From: Anagrus nilaparvatae
Taxonomy: Eukaryota; Arthropoda; Insecta; Hymenoptera; Mymaridae
Direction: 5' to 3'
DNA length: 64,000 bases
Assembly: GCA_022575985.1 (NCBI GenBank)
Contig: JAKSXM010000079.1
Coordinates: 25,902 to 89,901, forward strand
The notes below the pieces were generated by a model. It did not search any database. It was not told where the DNA came from and was given only the letters and a program-made list of their open reading frames with translations. Shown here piece by piece: positions 12,599 through 25,671 of the stretch (its first letter is position 1; every line of letters starts with the position of its first letter). A program made the translations under genes and the position numbers.

Positions 12599-13107
12599 CT
12601 GTAAAAAAAATTATATATTAGCTTTTATTAACTCATTATTTTTAATTAATTCAATTTAAATTATAATAAATTACATTGTATATTTTTTTAATAAGAAATT
12701 TTTAATTGAATTGCATGACATAATAGAATAATAAATTTTATGTACTTTTTTATTATGTAAGAATTTATTATATTTATTTTTTTTATTACAAATAAATATT
12801 CTGATTTAAATTATTTTGCCATTTATTGCTGTTTCTGTTTGGTATTGATTAAACGTAAATTTAATTTTGTTTAATAGTTGAAAGCTTTATATAAATTAAT
12901 AAATGTGAGGTATAACAAAGAAAATTTGGTTTTCGACGATTATAAGAGGAACAAATACTAAAGTAGATAAATAGGTGCAAACCGTTTTCTCGTTATTAAC
13001 TAAAAAATGGCCAAAATCATAGTTTATCATCAGTCTCGCCATCAGTAAAGTAAAAATTAATATTTTGCTACTTCTATTGGAACTAATTCCAATTTAATCA
13101 CATAGTA

Positions 13108-13513
13108 CACTATAAAAAGTAACTTTCTTATATTAACAAAATAATTAGAATATTTTCAAAAAATTAGTAAATTTTCGAACAAATTTGTAAATATTCGAAA
13201 AAAATCGTATAATTACTAAATTTAGTATATTAACAAAAAATTGGAGTATTCTCGATTTTTTTTTGTAAATTCGTAAGAAAAATTGATAATTTACAATTTT
13301 ATTTTGAAAATTTTCAAAAAATAGTTGTGAATTTACAACTTTTATCGTAAAATCACAAAAAAAAACAGAGAATTCTTGAATTTTTCGATAATATACTAAA
13401 TTTAGTAAATTTACAATTTTTATCGAATAATTACAAATTTTTTCGAAAATTTACTAATTTTTCGAAAAAATTCTATTTTTTTTGTAAATCTAAGAAAGTT
13501 ACTTTTTACAGTG
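13108..13513. mobile_element. TA-flanked TIR element, family B, copy 1
   Basis: The ends are CACTATAAAAAGTAACTTTC and its inverse GAAAGTTACTTTTTACAGTG, flanked on each side by TA. The 406-nt interior is built of mirrored TTTACTAAATTTAGTA, TTTTCGAAAATTT and GAGTATTCTCGA segments, so the whole folds on itself. TA flanks and the CACTGT terminus suggest a non-autonomous Tc1/mariner-like element. The same family is found at 42488-42883 and 49538-49964. Confidence 0.85.
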
Positions 13514-14337
13514 TAACTCTAAACTTTAACATATTTGTTAATGGAATAACTAAAAATTTTTACACAAAAAATCAATTTTCATCATGGAATATCTCATGTA
13601 CATATTTTATCAAAACCTTTTACGATACTCCCTTACATTTAACTTATAAATCGTGCTATAATAAAATTGAATTTTTCTATTAAATATTACCTTAACATAA
13701 TCCTCAAACACGCAATTTATCAAATTTACTTAAGTATGATTTTTTTTAAACTTTTGAATATCGCTTATGTAATTTATCATCAAATTTCTAAAGGAAAATT
13801 AATGGTTTTAAAAAATATTGAAAAATTATGTCAGTAATCTTAACTTTAAATTTTAGATCTTTACGTGCATTAGTTGTTAGTAAGTAATGGAATAAAAGTA
13901 GTTTAATAACATCAGATAATTTTTTCCATGCAGATTTATAGAATTTATCGATTTTATTTTTCTTTTATTACAGTTTTTATCATGAGAATTTACTGAGCAT
14001 TTGTATTTATCTATAGAACAAATTATATGTTGATGGTATGATGAAGTTAAGGTAACTTTCTTAAAAATTAAATGGAAAATTGTATTAATTTTGGGTCTAA
14101 TTCACCTAGGGTTTCGTAATTTTAACGTTCTTAAACAGATCTTAGAAAAATTTATTTTGGCCAGGGATCTTAGAACTCGTAATTTGCCATGAGATATTAA
14201 AATTAAAGAAATTGTAATGCTTAATGAAAAAAATCATTAATCGTTTAGTATGCATGTTACTTTTTGTAATAAGAAATCATTACAAACTACTTGTAATGTT
14301 TATTATCCATTACACATTGCATGTGATTTATATTACA

Positions 14338-14580
14338 GTACACGCAAAAAAAAGAATAGTAAAATTAACCTATAAAAATGTAGTAAAAACAAATTAATAT
14401 AGATTGGTAAATATAACCAAAAAATTAGTAAATTTTACTAAAAAAATTGAGGTTTTAGTTTTATAAACAAATTTTATTAGTAAATTTTACTAATAATTTA
14501 TAGTGACTTTTAACCAAACTGAATTTAGCAAACAACATCGTAATTTTAGTTATATTTACTAATTTTTTGTATGCGTGTAC
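14338..14580. mobile_element. TA-flanked TIR element, family A, copy 1
   Basis: 243 nt between CACGCAAAAAAAAG and the inverted TTTTTTGTATGCGTG, next to TA on both sides. The interior has AAATTAATATAGATTGGT, TTTACTAATAATTTA and ACCAAACTGAATTTAG. A second copy in the opposite orientation lies at 18881-19120. Non-coding, likely Tc1/mariner-type MITE. Confidence 0.8.
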
Positions 14581-15729
14581 ATCATTAATTTTTTTTAATA
14601 TCGAAATTTTGTTAAAACGTTAAAAACCTAGTTATTTGCTGTAGTACAACACCCATTTTTATAATATTTGTAATGAATAATGGTTAATGGTAATACTTTA
14701 TTACTCATTACAAAATCTAGTGGAGTAATTGGACGGAGCTATTATATTTTCTGAGAAAAGTAATCATTTCGTGTAATATTACTAAATTAATGGCATTAAC
14801 CAATCTCTGGTTTTGGCAAATGCGAAGTATCATAGGCCCAAGGTGCGTAGCGCAGAGGGAATGTAGACGAGTTTCTTTTGTCTATAAATCTGACAAAGGG
14901 CATTAGTGTCTAATGACGGCCTCTTAAAATTAGAATGTAGTAAATATTGCTCGCTAGTAAAGAAAAGGTTTCAATTTCACCGTTTTTTTTCAAAATAGCA
15001 AACTCTTAGTTTTATTTAGAACTTAGACTGTAAAAAATCTTACTTATGATTATTATCTAATAGTAAATTTTTCTCAGAATTTTACAAAAGTTTCTAAAAT
15101 AATTTTACTACCATACCCATACGCAAGACTTTACAGTGAAAAATTTAATGAAATATTAATTTTTGAGACAATTTCAGTATTTATTAACTGCTGTTTCATA
15201 ATTTGAATAAACTAAAGATAAATTAAAAAAAAATTGTATATATTTTTTTCAAAATTTTAATAAATTAACTAAAATTACATGTACAGACGCATAAGTTTCT
15301 CATAAAATTTTGATGGCAAAGTCACAATTTGATTAAAAAAAAAATAAATAAAATAAAATTATTTTAAAAAATGCTTTAATTTTCTTAAAATATTTAAGTA
15401 AAATATAAATCATTAAAAAAATTTATAAAAAGTTTCAAAAATTTTAATAAATTTTCTAGTGATACCGCGTAAAATATTTTATAACTAGAAAAGTACTAAC
15501 AACTAGTAATAAAAAAGTTTCTTCAAATTTCGTAGAGACGAGATAGAGGGCTTCTCTTTCTCTTACCGGCATCATTGGTAGCAACATGGACGCTAAAGAT
15601 AGCTTTGTACAAAGTCTTATAAAACTATTAAAACACAAAGAATTATGTTGCTATTTTATTAAATAAAAAAAAGTATAAATTATAGTATAAAAAAATGAAA
15701 TAAAATTATAAATAACAAAAATATAAAAA

Positions 15730-15761
15730 ATGAGTTCGTCAGGTAGAAGAAAAGATAAAAA
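15730..15761 (+). CDS. Probable first coding exon of the F-box/LRR gene
   Basis: A short ATG-started open stretch, MSSSGRRKDK, stops exactly at a strong GTAAGT donor and leaves two bases (AA). These fit the phase of the candidate exon at 19436-19482. No other short ATG exon with a good donor was noticed upstream of the F-box exon, though the search was by eye. The alternative donor GTAGAA at 15742 would join directly to 19550 in frame. Support is phase and splice-site consistency only; an RNA read across the junction is required. Confidence 0.4.
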
Positions 15762-18700
15762 GTAAGTAACCACGCTATGATTAACCACGCTTTTTTAATA
15801 ATTTTGTAAAAAAATAATTAAATTAATATAATAATTTTTAATAGTTTAATAGTTAATTGAGTAATTTTTAATTAAATTTTATTCATAATTTATTTTCATT
15901 GATTTAATAATTTTTACTTGAGAAATAAAAAATATAGTAATTATTCGTAAATCGTTTAATAAAATACACAAAAAATGTGCGTCCATTTTTTTGCCGTTTG
16001 AATAGAAACATCGAAAAATATGCTAATCATTATTTAATATTTAATTACGTGATTAAATTAAATATATATTTTTTTTATTATTATTATTTTTTCGACTAAA
16101 TTTAAAATCTTAATCTTATAGTATTTCGTGTTCTTAATTAATTTGATTTGAATTCATTATCTTTTTTGGCTTTTCGCTAGCCTCCATATTTTTATTATGC
16201 ATCACTCCCATCTTTTAATTTTAATTACGCATTTTATAAAATGCTTCTTTAAAAGATAATCATCAAATTTTTATACGAAAGACTTATCTTGAAAAAAGTA
16301 ATGTTCCAAAGTACCTATATTTGTTGCACACTAACAAGGATAGTGTATACGTTTCAGATATACAAGTTTTTGAGATACTCAAAAATAAATTTTTTAAGTT
16401 TAAAAAAAATCTTTTGCATATTAAATTTGTTCATTGTTACTTTGTATTATTAACCAATAAGTTACGGTTGATTTATTTTTTTTAAAGTTTATTTTTACAA
16501 ATTTTTATAAATAATTCACTTTTTGCGATTGTAAATAACCAAATGTTAGTTTGGCGTCTACAGTCAGACAATTTTAAATTAGTCCTAAAATCTTTTTTTA
16601 TTTAAAAAGGTTTAGGTATTTTTTATTCTTAAAATATTCGCTGCATTTCGGTATTTTTTTAAAGGCTAATCTGGTGTGTTTTGATTTTTTTCGTTGTTAT
16701 CATTTCATTCAGAAAAATTGTTTTTTTATTGCATCAAAAATTTCATGCGTATTTTGAAAAATTTGTAATTTATAGAAACTTTATTTTTTTATTTTTTAAA
16801 ATTTTGTTTCTATAATTTTTTATTAATTATTAAAAACTAAAAAAAATTTAAAATTTTATCATTGCTCTGTCTCTTTTCCTCTTATTTATGTTTTGAAAAG
16901 TGTCTAGGCTCGGGTCGTAGTAAATAAGCGTACCTAATCACATTAATTTTGTTTTGATTTTGTTTATAAATAGATTTTAATCTAAAAAGTTATTAAAATT
17001 ATTAGCTAATGAAAGATATTATTCTTACATGTGTGCGCTAGAAACTGTGTATTTCTTAAAGGGTTTTATGATGTCATATCACGTGGTCACGCTTATGAAT
17101 TTTTTTCAAATTTGCATTTTTTTTTCGACTTTTTGATTAAAATTTAAAAGAATATATTATTTTATTAAAAATTATTTATAAAAATTAGAAGTGCGCCAAT
17201 TAATAAAGGCATTGGTGTACAATTTATATAAATTTGATTACTTGCAAGTCCCTTATTGGTTCAGTTATCTACATTGAAAAAAATTCTGTTGTAGCTAGCG
17301 GAATTTTTTTATCTTGTCAAACGGTTTTAAATTACTTGAAAGTCAGAGAAAATTAAAAAGAAATGTTTTTCCGCTTACTTGGGATATCGGTACCATGAGA
17401 CTTAGGACAATTAAAAAAAAAAGAAAAATTTTTTAAAAATTTTCTCTATTTTTTAATCGTTTGAGAAAATTTCATTTCGTAGTGTACTTATATATTTTAT
17501 ATGAAGAAAAGAAGCATTGGCCTACTCGACTCAAAATTAGCTCAAAATATCTTATATACTTTTACTTGATTTAATTTTACAGACATTACTCATTAACTTT
17601 CAAAAATAAAATATGGGTAAAATATGTTATACACCCATAACGCACGGGAATCTCTCCATTTCGCCCATGACGCAGCAAATGTGTTAAGATTTCTAAAATC
17701 AAGTTGAAAAATAATGTTTCATAAAACACTTAGTTAAAACTTTTACACTTTAAGTTAAAACTGTTACACTTTATAATATCAAATAATCTCAATACTATGC
17801 AATTACCCTATTGTTTATTAGCAAATGCTACTTCTAAATAATATAAATAACAAAATCATTAAATTTTAATTGTTATTAAAGAAATTTATAATTATTATTA
17901 TTACTAGGTTCTGGTTTCCGTCCAAAAATTTTCGGCCTCCCCCCCCCAAAAAAAAATTTCTGATTATGTGTCAAGATACATCTCAGATACATTCATTTAC
18001 TATGATACGTGTGTGCATTTTTAATACTTTGCGAAAGTTACAAAGATACTTGTAAATAAATACTCCAACAGAATGAACTTTCCTACTAGCAGCCTATATT
18101 ATAATTATAGAAAATAATTTTATTTTGAAATCAAAAGAGAGTAAATCAAAAACATTAAAACAACAAAACAAAATAAAAATGTAAGCAAATTCTTAGTATA
18201 AAATATTGGAATCCTTGCGAATAAATGTTTATATTATTTACTCTGAGGCTTATTTTGCGGTAAAAAATCCACTGTTTTGTGATTTCAGTTCCTTTAAAAT
18301 TTCAAAATTATAGTTAGAGATGATTTTCATATCCAAGTGCATTTTTAGAATGAAAGACACGCTGCCGTCCAAAAGTACCATACTAAAGTTTTTGATGTTA
18401 TAATAGTAACGAAAAAAAAAAGTATCTTTACAAAATTTAATAAAATATAAAAACTAAATTAACAAATTTAATAAAAATTAAGTTACCAAATAAATAGTTA
18501 AAAAATATGTATATTTGGCCAATAAATGTTATAAAACGTTAACTTATTATTAAACAAATAGCGTTTTGGGGTCAAGCCGTTAAATTTTTTAAAGATTTTT
18601 TTTCTGAATATATATTATTTTCTAAATTCAACTATATTGGAATTGATTAACCTGTTAGAGTATTTGCTTTTAATGTAAATTTTGTTTGGTAAAGTAATAA

Positions 18701-18880
18701 AAATGCATTTTAAATCAAATTAATTCATTCAAATCGTAAAATTCATGTGCATCATATTATCTTTATTTTAAATAAAAAAGTAAGAAATTATTTTTGTGGG
18801 CCAAAATTATAAATACCTACCTTTTAGTACACAATTAACTCTTTGAATTAATTTTTTTAAATTAATTTATAGAATAGATA

Positions 18881-19120
18881 CAAGCTTACAAAAAATTAGT
18901 AAATATATTACCAAAATTACGATTTTGTTTACTAAATTCAGTTTGGTTAAAAGTTAATGTAAATTTTTAGTAAAACTTACTAATAAAATTTGTTTACAAA
19001 ACTAAAACCTCAATTTTTTTAATAAAAAAAAATTTACTAATTTTAATGGTTATATTTACCAATATATATTAATTTGTTTTTACAAAATTTGTGGAAGTTA
19101 GTTTCACTTTTTTTTGTGTG
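18881..19120. mobile_element. TA-flanked TIR element, family A, copy 2 (inverted)
   Basis: 240 nt from CAAGCTTACAAAAAATTAG to TTTTTTTGTGTG, flanked by TA. It is the reverse orientation of the element at 14338-14580: it shares CTAAATTCAGTTTGGTTAAAA, AAACTAAAACCTCAATTTT and ACCAATATATATTAATTTG. It lies within the putative first intron of the F-box/LRR gene. Confidence 0.75.
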
Positions 19121-19435
19121 TATTATATTACCAATAAAAATACGTAGAGAGGTCACTTGATAATATCAAAAAATATATATATTACGTATAGAACAACAGT
19201 TTTTTTGTTCTTATTCTCTGCTCAAATTTTAATAAATAATAAGATGTTAAATAAAGTTAGTCTCGGACTCTACTTCTTCCTCTCGCCATACCGACAAATA
19301 TTCAATTAATAAATGCAAACAGTAGAGCTTGACTTGAGAAAAAAGAGTCGTTAGCGCTGCCGAAACAATAATTTAAGTTACAAAATTTTCAAATTATGCA
19401 GTGGTTAAAAATATTTTTTTATTGTTTGTTTAAAG

Positions 19436-19482
19436 GTTCTGTTTGCTTAAAGAAGAAGCAGGAAAATTCAAGGATTCAAATA
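19436..19482 (+). CDS. Possible second coding exon of the F-box/LRR gene
   Basis: A 47-nt candidate exon after a pyrimidine-rich acceptor (TTGTTTGTTTAAAG) and before GTATGG. Using the two bases left from 15761 it reads KFCLLKEEAGKFKDSN and leaves one base, which pairs with the two leading bases of the exon at 19550. It is compatible with both neighbours, but short exons of this kind can arise by chance. Confidence 0.35.
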
Positions 19483-19549
19483 GTATGGGACTTTTTACTT
19501 ATATTTGCCAAGATTTTTTAACTTTTTAAGTAACTGAATTTTTTTTTAG

Positions 19550-21129
19550 TTCATCAAAGTGAAGTTAAGCTTGATAACAAATTCACGAACGATGACTGCC
19601 TTATTCAAATTTTCAAGCAACTTCCTTTTAAGGACAGGATTATGATAGAAAGAGTATGCAAAAAATGGAATTATTTAAGTAAGTTTTCTTGGAGTGATTT
19701 TAAAAAACTTAATTTATCTTGCTTACAAAAAAATTCAAAATTATTTGAAAAACCGCAAACTAATTTAGACAAAAATCAGATATTTCATAAATTTATATCT
19801 AAGTGTGGCAAATATATTAACGATGTTAATATTAATGATGTTAGTTGGTCTTCTGAAGACTTTAATTTATCATTGATCTTATATTACATCACACTTAATT
19901 GTAACAATATTGTAAATTTGTCTGTAGTAGGGGAGAAGTTGAAAGAACCAGATGTTAATTTTGGATTTTTGTTTTATAAAAATAAGAATCTAAAATTCGT
20001 TGAAATATCATTTGCAAAAATAAATGGTAATTGTTTACTCAATTTACCTTGCGACACTTTAGAAAAATTAATTTTACGTAATGTTGATATTTCACCAGTA
20101 ATACCTGATTTTAAGATAATCTTTAAAAATTTAAAAACATTCAAAATCATACAGTACCGTACGCTTTGGTTTAGAGAATTTGACTTACTTTTTGACAAAC
20201 TATCAATTGGTTTTGGAACCAACCTTACTGAATTTGCTTTTGTAAGCCCTAACTTTAACAGCTATAGTGAAAAATTAATTCACTTACTATCAGAAATGAA
20301 AAATCTGAAAACTTTGCTACTAGGAGATTGTGAAATCAACAATTTGCTATTAGAAAGTCTATCTGTTGATACTATTGAGACACTAATTTTTGATGATTGT
20401 ACAATTTCCTCAATTTGTTTAATTTATTGTTTGATAAATTTTAAAAATTTACACACGTTTGGACTACGAGATGTTGTTTTAGATGAAGATTTAATAAATG
20501 CCATTCCGTATAGTCCAAATTTAAAATTTTTGGATTTAAGATTATGTAAATTATCAAATTATATTCCAAAAATTACCATTCATAAACTTTTCAAAATATT
20601 AGATAGACTTGAAATACTTGATTTAACTTCTTGTGAAATTGATGACCACATTTTGGCAATCATTTCATTACATTGTAAACTGTTGAAAGCTTTAAATCTT
20701 AGCAACAATGAAGATATTACAGATAGTGGGTTAGCTTTTCTAACAAATATTCCAAAAATAGAAAAATTTTTTATACATGATAACGATAATGTAACAGACT
20801 CAGAGTTAAATTGTTTACCAAATATTAAAGAGTTAAAACTTTCTCAATGTAAATCAATCAAAAGTGAAGGTTTATGCAATGTTTTAAAAACTTGTCCACT
20901 TATTGAAACATTAGATATCACAAAGTGTAATTACTGTATAATAGAAGATGTTATTGAAACTGCAATTGAAACAAAAAATATTAGAGGCAAAAAAATGTTG
21001 AATATTTATATTTCCGATCAAGATATTTCAGAAATGTACTTAAAGAAAAATTTGTCATCATCTTTTATCAAAATTATTTATGATAAAGACGGTGAAAAAT
21101 TAACATTTTCTGATTATGAAATTAATTGA
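19550..21129 (+). CDS. F-box and leucine-rich-repeat protein, main exon
   Basis: Long open frame (525 codons from 19552) behind a TTTTTTTTTAG acceptor. The first in-frame ATG is at 19642, but the F-box starts before it (FTNDDCLIQIFKQLPFKDRI, then MIERVCKKWNYLSK), so translation must begin in an upstream exon; the model with 15730 and 19436 gives 552 residues and places the F-box at about 38-75. The rest is a series of leucine-rich repeats of the F-box/LRR (AMN1-like) kind, e.g. LEILDLTSCEIDDHILAIIS, LKALNLSNNEDITDSGLAFL and IKELKLSQCKSIKSEGL, ending at about residue 500. Such proteins act as substrate receptors of SCF ubiquitin ligases through Skp1; the substrate is unknown. It is nested in a calcium channel intron on the opposite strand. 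AATAAA lies just after the stop (about 21143). The frame is intact, so it is probably functional. Confidence 0.8.
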
Positions 21130-21792
21130 TTAAAATTTTTAGAAATAAAAGTTCACTATAGACATTAAATTTATTACAGGCTGCTTCTAAGAATATATTT
21201 ATTTATTATTCCGTGTAAATAATAAAAAATTAAACATAATATAAATTGCACAGACAGAAATTTTAATATTTTCCAATTACTATTATCATGATTTGTAGAT
21301 TTATTAAATTCATCTTAAGTACTTTAATAATGTAAGATAGCTGGCTTGTGGATATGATAAGGGATATTTTTCGCTTTTTCCAAAAATTGTTTATTTTAAA
21401 AATAATTAGATCTTGAAAATTTCATTAGAACGCTTTTAATGGAAGCCAAAGCATATGTATCGGATCAATGATTATGCCCTTTTAAATATAAAACACTCTT
21501 TAAAAAAGCTAGATTCTGACAAATAAATGATTAAATACAAGTTGGTAATGAATTTACGAATTTCGTAAAAAAAATAACAGATTTTACTTTCTAAAATTTA
21601 GTGGTAGTAGTATTTAACTCTTACATACAATTAAAGTTATAATTGTTGCAAGATTTAATTTTATTTGGTTTAATAACTGATCTTAAACAATATAATATAT
21701 TTTCCGAATATTTTCTCTACTAAATAAATAAATATACTGATAAAAATTTCAAATTTATAGATAAATAATAAAAATTTAGATCTAGCTTTTGG

Positions 21793-23480
21793 GTCCCAGT
21801 AAGGAAATTGATATGCGCAGCAAATTTTGAGTAGTTAACAGATACTGCTTCACAGTTGTTAATTTCTGTCGTTGGTAAATAATGACAGGTTGGTAGAGTC
21901 GATAGTTCCATTGAATGTGTCATAATGGTTATTCAACTAGCTCTGACTAAAGTTTGGGCAACTGTTTATAGTATATCAAATTACAGGGATTGCTTTATCG
22001 TAAGGTTGGAACCATAGAGCGTCAGGTAGAATATCACTTTCTAAAATATCTAGTTTGAAGGTTTTTCACCGGAGACGTATTCAAAATTTTTCAGTAAATG
22101 TGAGTCACCAATAATTTGATTAGTGGAAAAAGTGGATCTAGCTTTTGAGGCCTAGAAAGGAAATTCATATGAACTTAGTGTGGTTAACAGATGCTGCTTC
22201 ACAGTTGTTATTTTCTGACGTAAATAGATAATGCCGGGTTGGTAGATTTGATGGTTCAATTGAATTGGTCAAAATGGTTATTTCGCTATAGTTGGTTACA
22301 TCGAATAGTGGGAAGAGTGAATCTAGCTTGGTTCTTTTGAGGTCTAGCAAGGAAATTGATATGTTTAGCAAACTTTGTGTGGTTAATAGATGCTGCTTCA
22401 CAGCAGCTATTTTCTTACGTAAATAGATAATGCCAGGTTGGTAGTGTTGATGGTTCAATTGAATGTGTCAAAATTGTTATTTCGCTAGTTCTGACTGAAG
22501 TTTGGACAATTGTCTATAGTATACGAAATTACTGGAGCTTTGTCATAGGGTTGGAACCATAGAGCTTCAGGTAGAACATCATTTTCTAAAAATATCTTTA
22601 GTTCGAAGATTTTCACCTGCGACGTATTCAAAATTTTTCAGTAAATATGAATCATCAATAATTCGAATAGTGGGAAGAGTGAATCTAGCTTGGTTCTTTT
22701 GAGGTCTAGCAAGGAAATTGATATGTTTAGCAAACTTTGTGTGGTTAACAGATTCTGCTTCACAGTTGTTATTTTCTGACGTAAATAGATAATGCCGGGT
22801 TGGTAGATTTGATGGTTCAATTGAATGTGTCAAAATGGTTATTTCGCTATAGTTGGTTACATCGAATAGTGGGAAGAGTGAATCTAGCTTGGTTCTTTTG
22901 AGGTCTAGCAAGGAAATTGATATGTTTAGCAAACTTTGTGTGGTTAATAGATGCTGCTTCACAGCAGCTATTTTCTTACGTAAATAGATAATGCCAGGTT
23001 GGTAGAGTTGATGGTTCAATTGAATGTGTCAAAATGGTTATTTCGCTAGTTCTGACTGAAGTTTGGACAATTGTCTATAGTATACGAAATTACTGGAGCT
23101 TTGTCGTTGGGTTGGAACCATAAAGCGTCAAGTAGAACATCACTTTCTAAAAATATCTATAGTTTGAAGATTTTCACCTGCGACGTATTCAAAATTTTTC
23201 AGTAAATATGAATCATCAATAATTCGAATAGTGGGAAGAGTGAATCTAGCTTGGTTCTTTTGAGGTATAGCAAGGAAATTGATATGTTTAGCGAACTTTG
23301 TGTGGTTAATAGATGCTGCTTCACAGCAGTTATTTTCTGACGTAAATAGATAATGCCAGGTTGGTAGAGTTGATGGTTTAATTGAATGTGTCGTAATGGT
23401 TATTCCGCTAGCTCTGACTAAAGTTTAGACAACTGTCGATAGTATATGAAATTACAGGGATTGCTTTGTCGTAAGGTTGG
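21793..23480 (-). repeat. Higher-order tandem array with coding-like units
   Basis: The marker AAGGAAATTGATATG recurs at 21801, 22157, 22349, 22711, 22910 and 23272, so spacings are 356, 192, 362, 199 and 362 nt. Long and short units alternate, giving a period of about 560 nt. The short unit lacks about 165 nt between ATTTCGCTA and GAATAGTGGGAAG, with a GTTGGTTACATC join. On the minus strand the units keep open frames of up to 146 codons (22579-23019) containing YQPGIIYLRKKIAAVKQ and SLLNISISLLDLKRTK. The outermost copies are the most diverged. The origin of the unit is not recognised. Confidence 0.75.
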
Positions 23481-23550
23481 AACCATGGAGCGTTAGGTAG
23501 AACTCCAATTTATGAAAATATCTTTAGTTTGAAGGTTTTTCAGCAATTTT

Positions 23551-23726
23551 AGAATGTAAGGAAGTTATTTATGTAACATCCTTATAATTTTGATACAAGT
23601 CCTTTATCTGTCTGATAGGCAAAATACGAATAAAGAATAGAATGTAAGGAAGTTATTTATGTAACATCCTTATAATTTTGATACAAGTCCTTTATCTGTC
23701 TGATACGCAAAATACGAATAAAGAAT
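23551..23726. repeat. Two-copy 88-nt tandem repeat
   Basis: AGAATGTAAGGAAGTTATTT starts at 23551 and again at 23639, and both copies run through GATACAAGTCCTTTATCTG to AATACGAATAAAGAAT. The copies are nearly identical. A diverged version of the same core (ACAAGTCCTATATCTGACTG) makes up the repeats at 23990-24306. Confidence 0.8.
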
Positions 23727-23989
23727 TTAACACTTTGCTAATTCTGTTCTATTCTTCTTATTGATTAATCTCGCCTCTTCACGATTAAATAAAGTCTGAG
23801 GCTGCGATCGATTTATGATTCCAGATATGTGCTGATATACTCCTAAAAAGAACTCAGCTCTCGCGATGAGATTTAAATCCTCTAGGAACTTAGGCACAAC
23901 GGTAGAACCTTCATCCTCAACAGGAGCTAAAAGATAGGGAACTGATAGTATAGAATTAACTGGTAGTTGAAGCCATTTCTTTGAAGCCA

Positions 23990-24306
23990 TGTCTTTGAAA
24001 CAAGTCCTATATCTGACTGGTACGGAAAATACGAGTCTTCCTTGTAACAAAGTACTGACACTTTGGAATAAGAAGAATAAATAAATTTTTTTACTGCAGA
24101 GTATTATATCTTTTATACTAGTTCTATATCTGACTGGTAAGGAAAATACTAGTCTTCCTGGTAACAAAGTACTCACACTTTATAAAGATTTTTTCCTGTA
24201 GAGTATTATATCTTTTATACTAGCCCTATATCTGACTGGTATGGAAAATACGAGTCTTCCCGGTAACAAAGTACTGACACTTTAGAATAAGAAGAATAAA
24301 TAAAGA
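23990..24306. repeat. Three-copy repeat of about 100 nt
   Basis: Three copies (about 23990-24092, 24107-24195 and 24208-24306) share CTATATCTGACTGGTA, GGAAAATACGAGTCTTCC and GTAACAAAGTACTGACACTT, two ending in GAATAAGAAGAATAAATAAA. That tail occurs alone again at about 24565-24592. They separate the broken coding fragments of the minus strand, so they may be duplicated junctions of a once larger element. Confidence 0.7.
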
Positions 24307-25671
24307 TTCTACTATCGCCGGACAAGTTTTTTCATGCATTTCAGGTGTCTCACCTAATATTAACTTCTTACATTTTTCACAATATGCCTCTAAATGTATA
24401 ACATCTGGCATCACTTGGAGATCCAAAAAGTTACGAACCCGCCCACCGAATTTAGCTTCACACTTACAAATAAGACTAGTCAGACGATTAAACGCAAATG
24501 TAAGTGGCATCACATTGCGCGCTTCGCACACCGTTGGGCCAATATTATTTAAATTCCATTTTTTGGAATAAGAAGAATAAATAAAGATTTTTTTAATAAA
24601 GTATCATACACAGAGATGAGCCGTAAATTCACAGTATCTTAAACTTAGCGTGCATACTCGTATATTAGCAAACTTTGCCTTCGGAAATTAAACTGTCGTT
24701 TATCCCAGTGTCTTCTGGAATACTAAATTTAAAATCTGGTTCTGGTTCGTCAGCAACGGAAGCTACCGCCATAACCATATCTGCAGCTACTCCTAAGGAA
24801 GGGATTTCTCCAAATAATTTTTTATTGACTGAGTTAATCTTAGCTGTATAATATCTTCCAAACCTTTGAGTCACTGGTACTGGTAAAATTGGTATTTCTA
24901 GCTCGGTCTCCTTGCCCATTGCATCTGTATAATTTCCTATTTGTGTTAGGTACGCATATATTGGTTGAGGTATATTCCATTCTTATTCTCTCATTCCTTT
25001 AAAAATCGCTCGTTCTGTTGAATTCAGTGACTTAATATTTTTCTTTGATTTTATCTCAAGCAATCTTGTCCAGAGCAATCTTGTTGCATAATATGACAAT
25101 TATTCTTTGACTATTTTTCTGTCTAGTAATAGAACATCATTTGCACAGTTGGAAAATGTTTATTTGAATTTTAACGTCTGGTCTAATGGATAAATTTGTG
25201 ATAATGAAATGCGACCTTTTCGAGACAATATTTTTTTATTTATTTATTTAATTTAAAAAAAATCCAATATATGTTTATAGATGTTTATAGTAATGTGCAT
25301 GCTTAACTAAAAAAATTTTACATTTTTTATTCCTTGCTAGGAAGCTTATTAAATGCCTTTGAGTACAAGGCCGTTACGGAGAAAATACTAGATAAAGTAA
25401 AACTATTTGTGATTAATAGGTAAGACACGACATCAAAGTACATTTGAAAGTCGAGAGAAACATATAACGATAAAATTTTGGATAAATTATGGAAAATGTT
25501 TGTTCCACTAATGTTGGTAATTGTGAAAAGTTCGTTGAGAATTTTGAGGAAGTTATTTTAAAAATCCTTGGCATATTATTCATGTGTCCAAACTGCAATT
25601 ATTTCTGGTCTCCTAAAGATTAACCCCTTAAAAGAGTTTGGCATTTCTAAGATTCCCATGGATTCTTATGA

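Noticed and set aside
15456..15638. Minus-strand frame just upstream of the F-box gene
   Set aside because: No family similarity, no splice context; it overlaps the likely promoter of the plus-strand gene.
22165..23019. Repeated minus-strand frames as separate genes
   Set aside because: They are copies of one tandem unit, none with a complete start, end or flanking splice sites.
21793..23480. CRISPR-like array
   Set aside because: Repeat units are 190-360 nt, diverged and without short unique spacers; the genome is eukaryotic.
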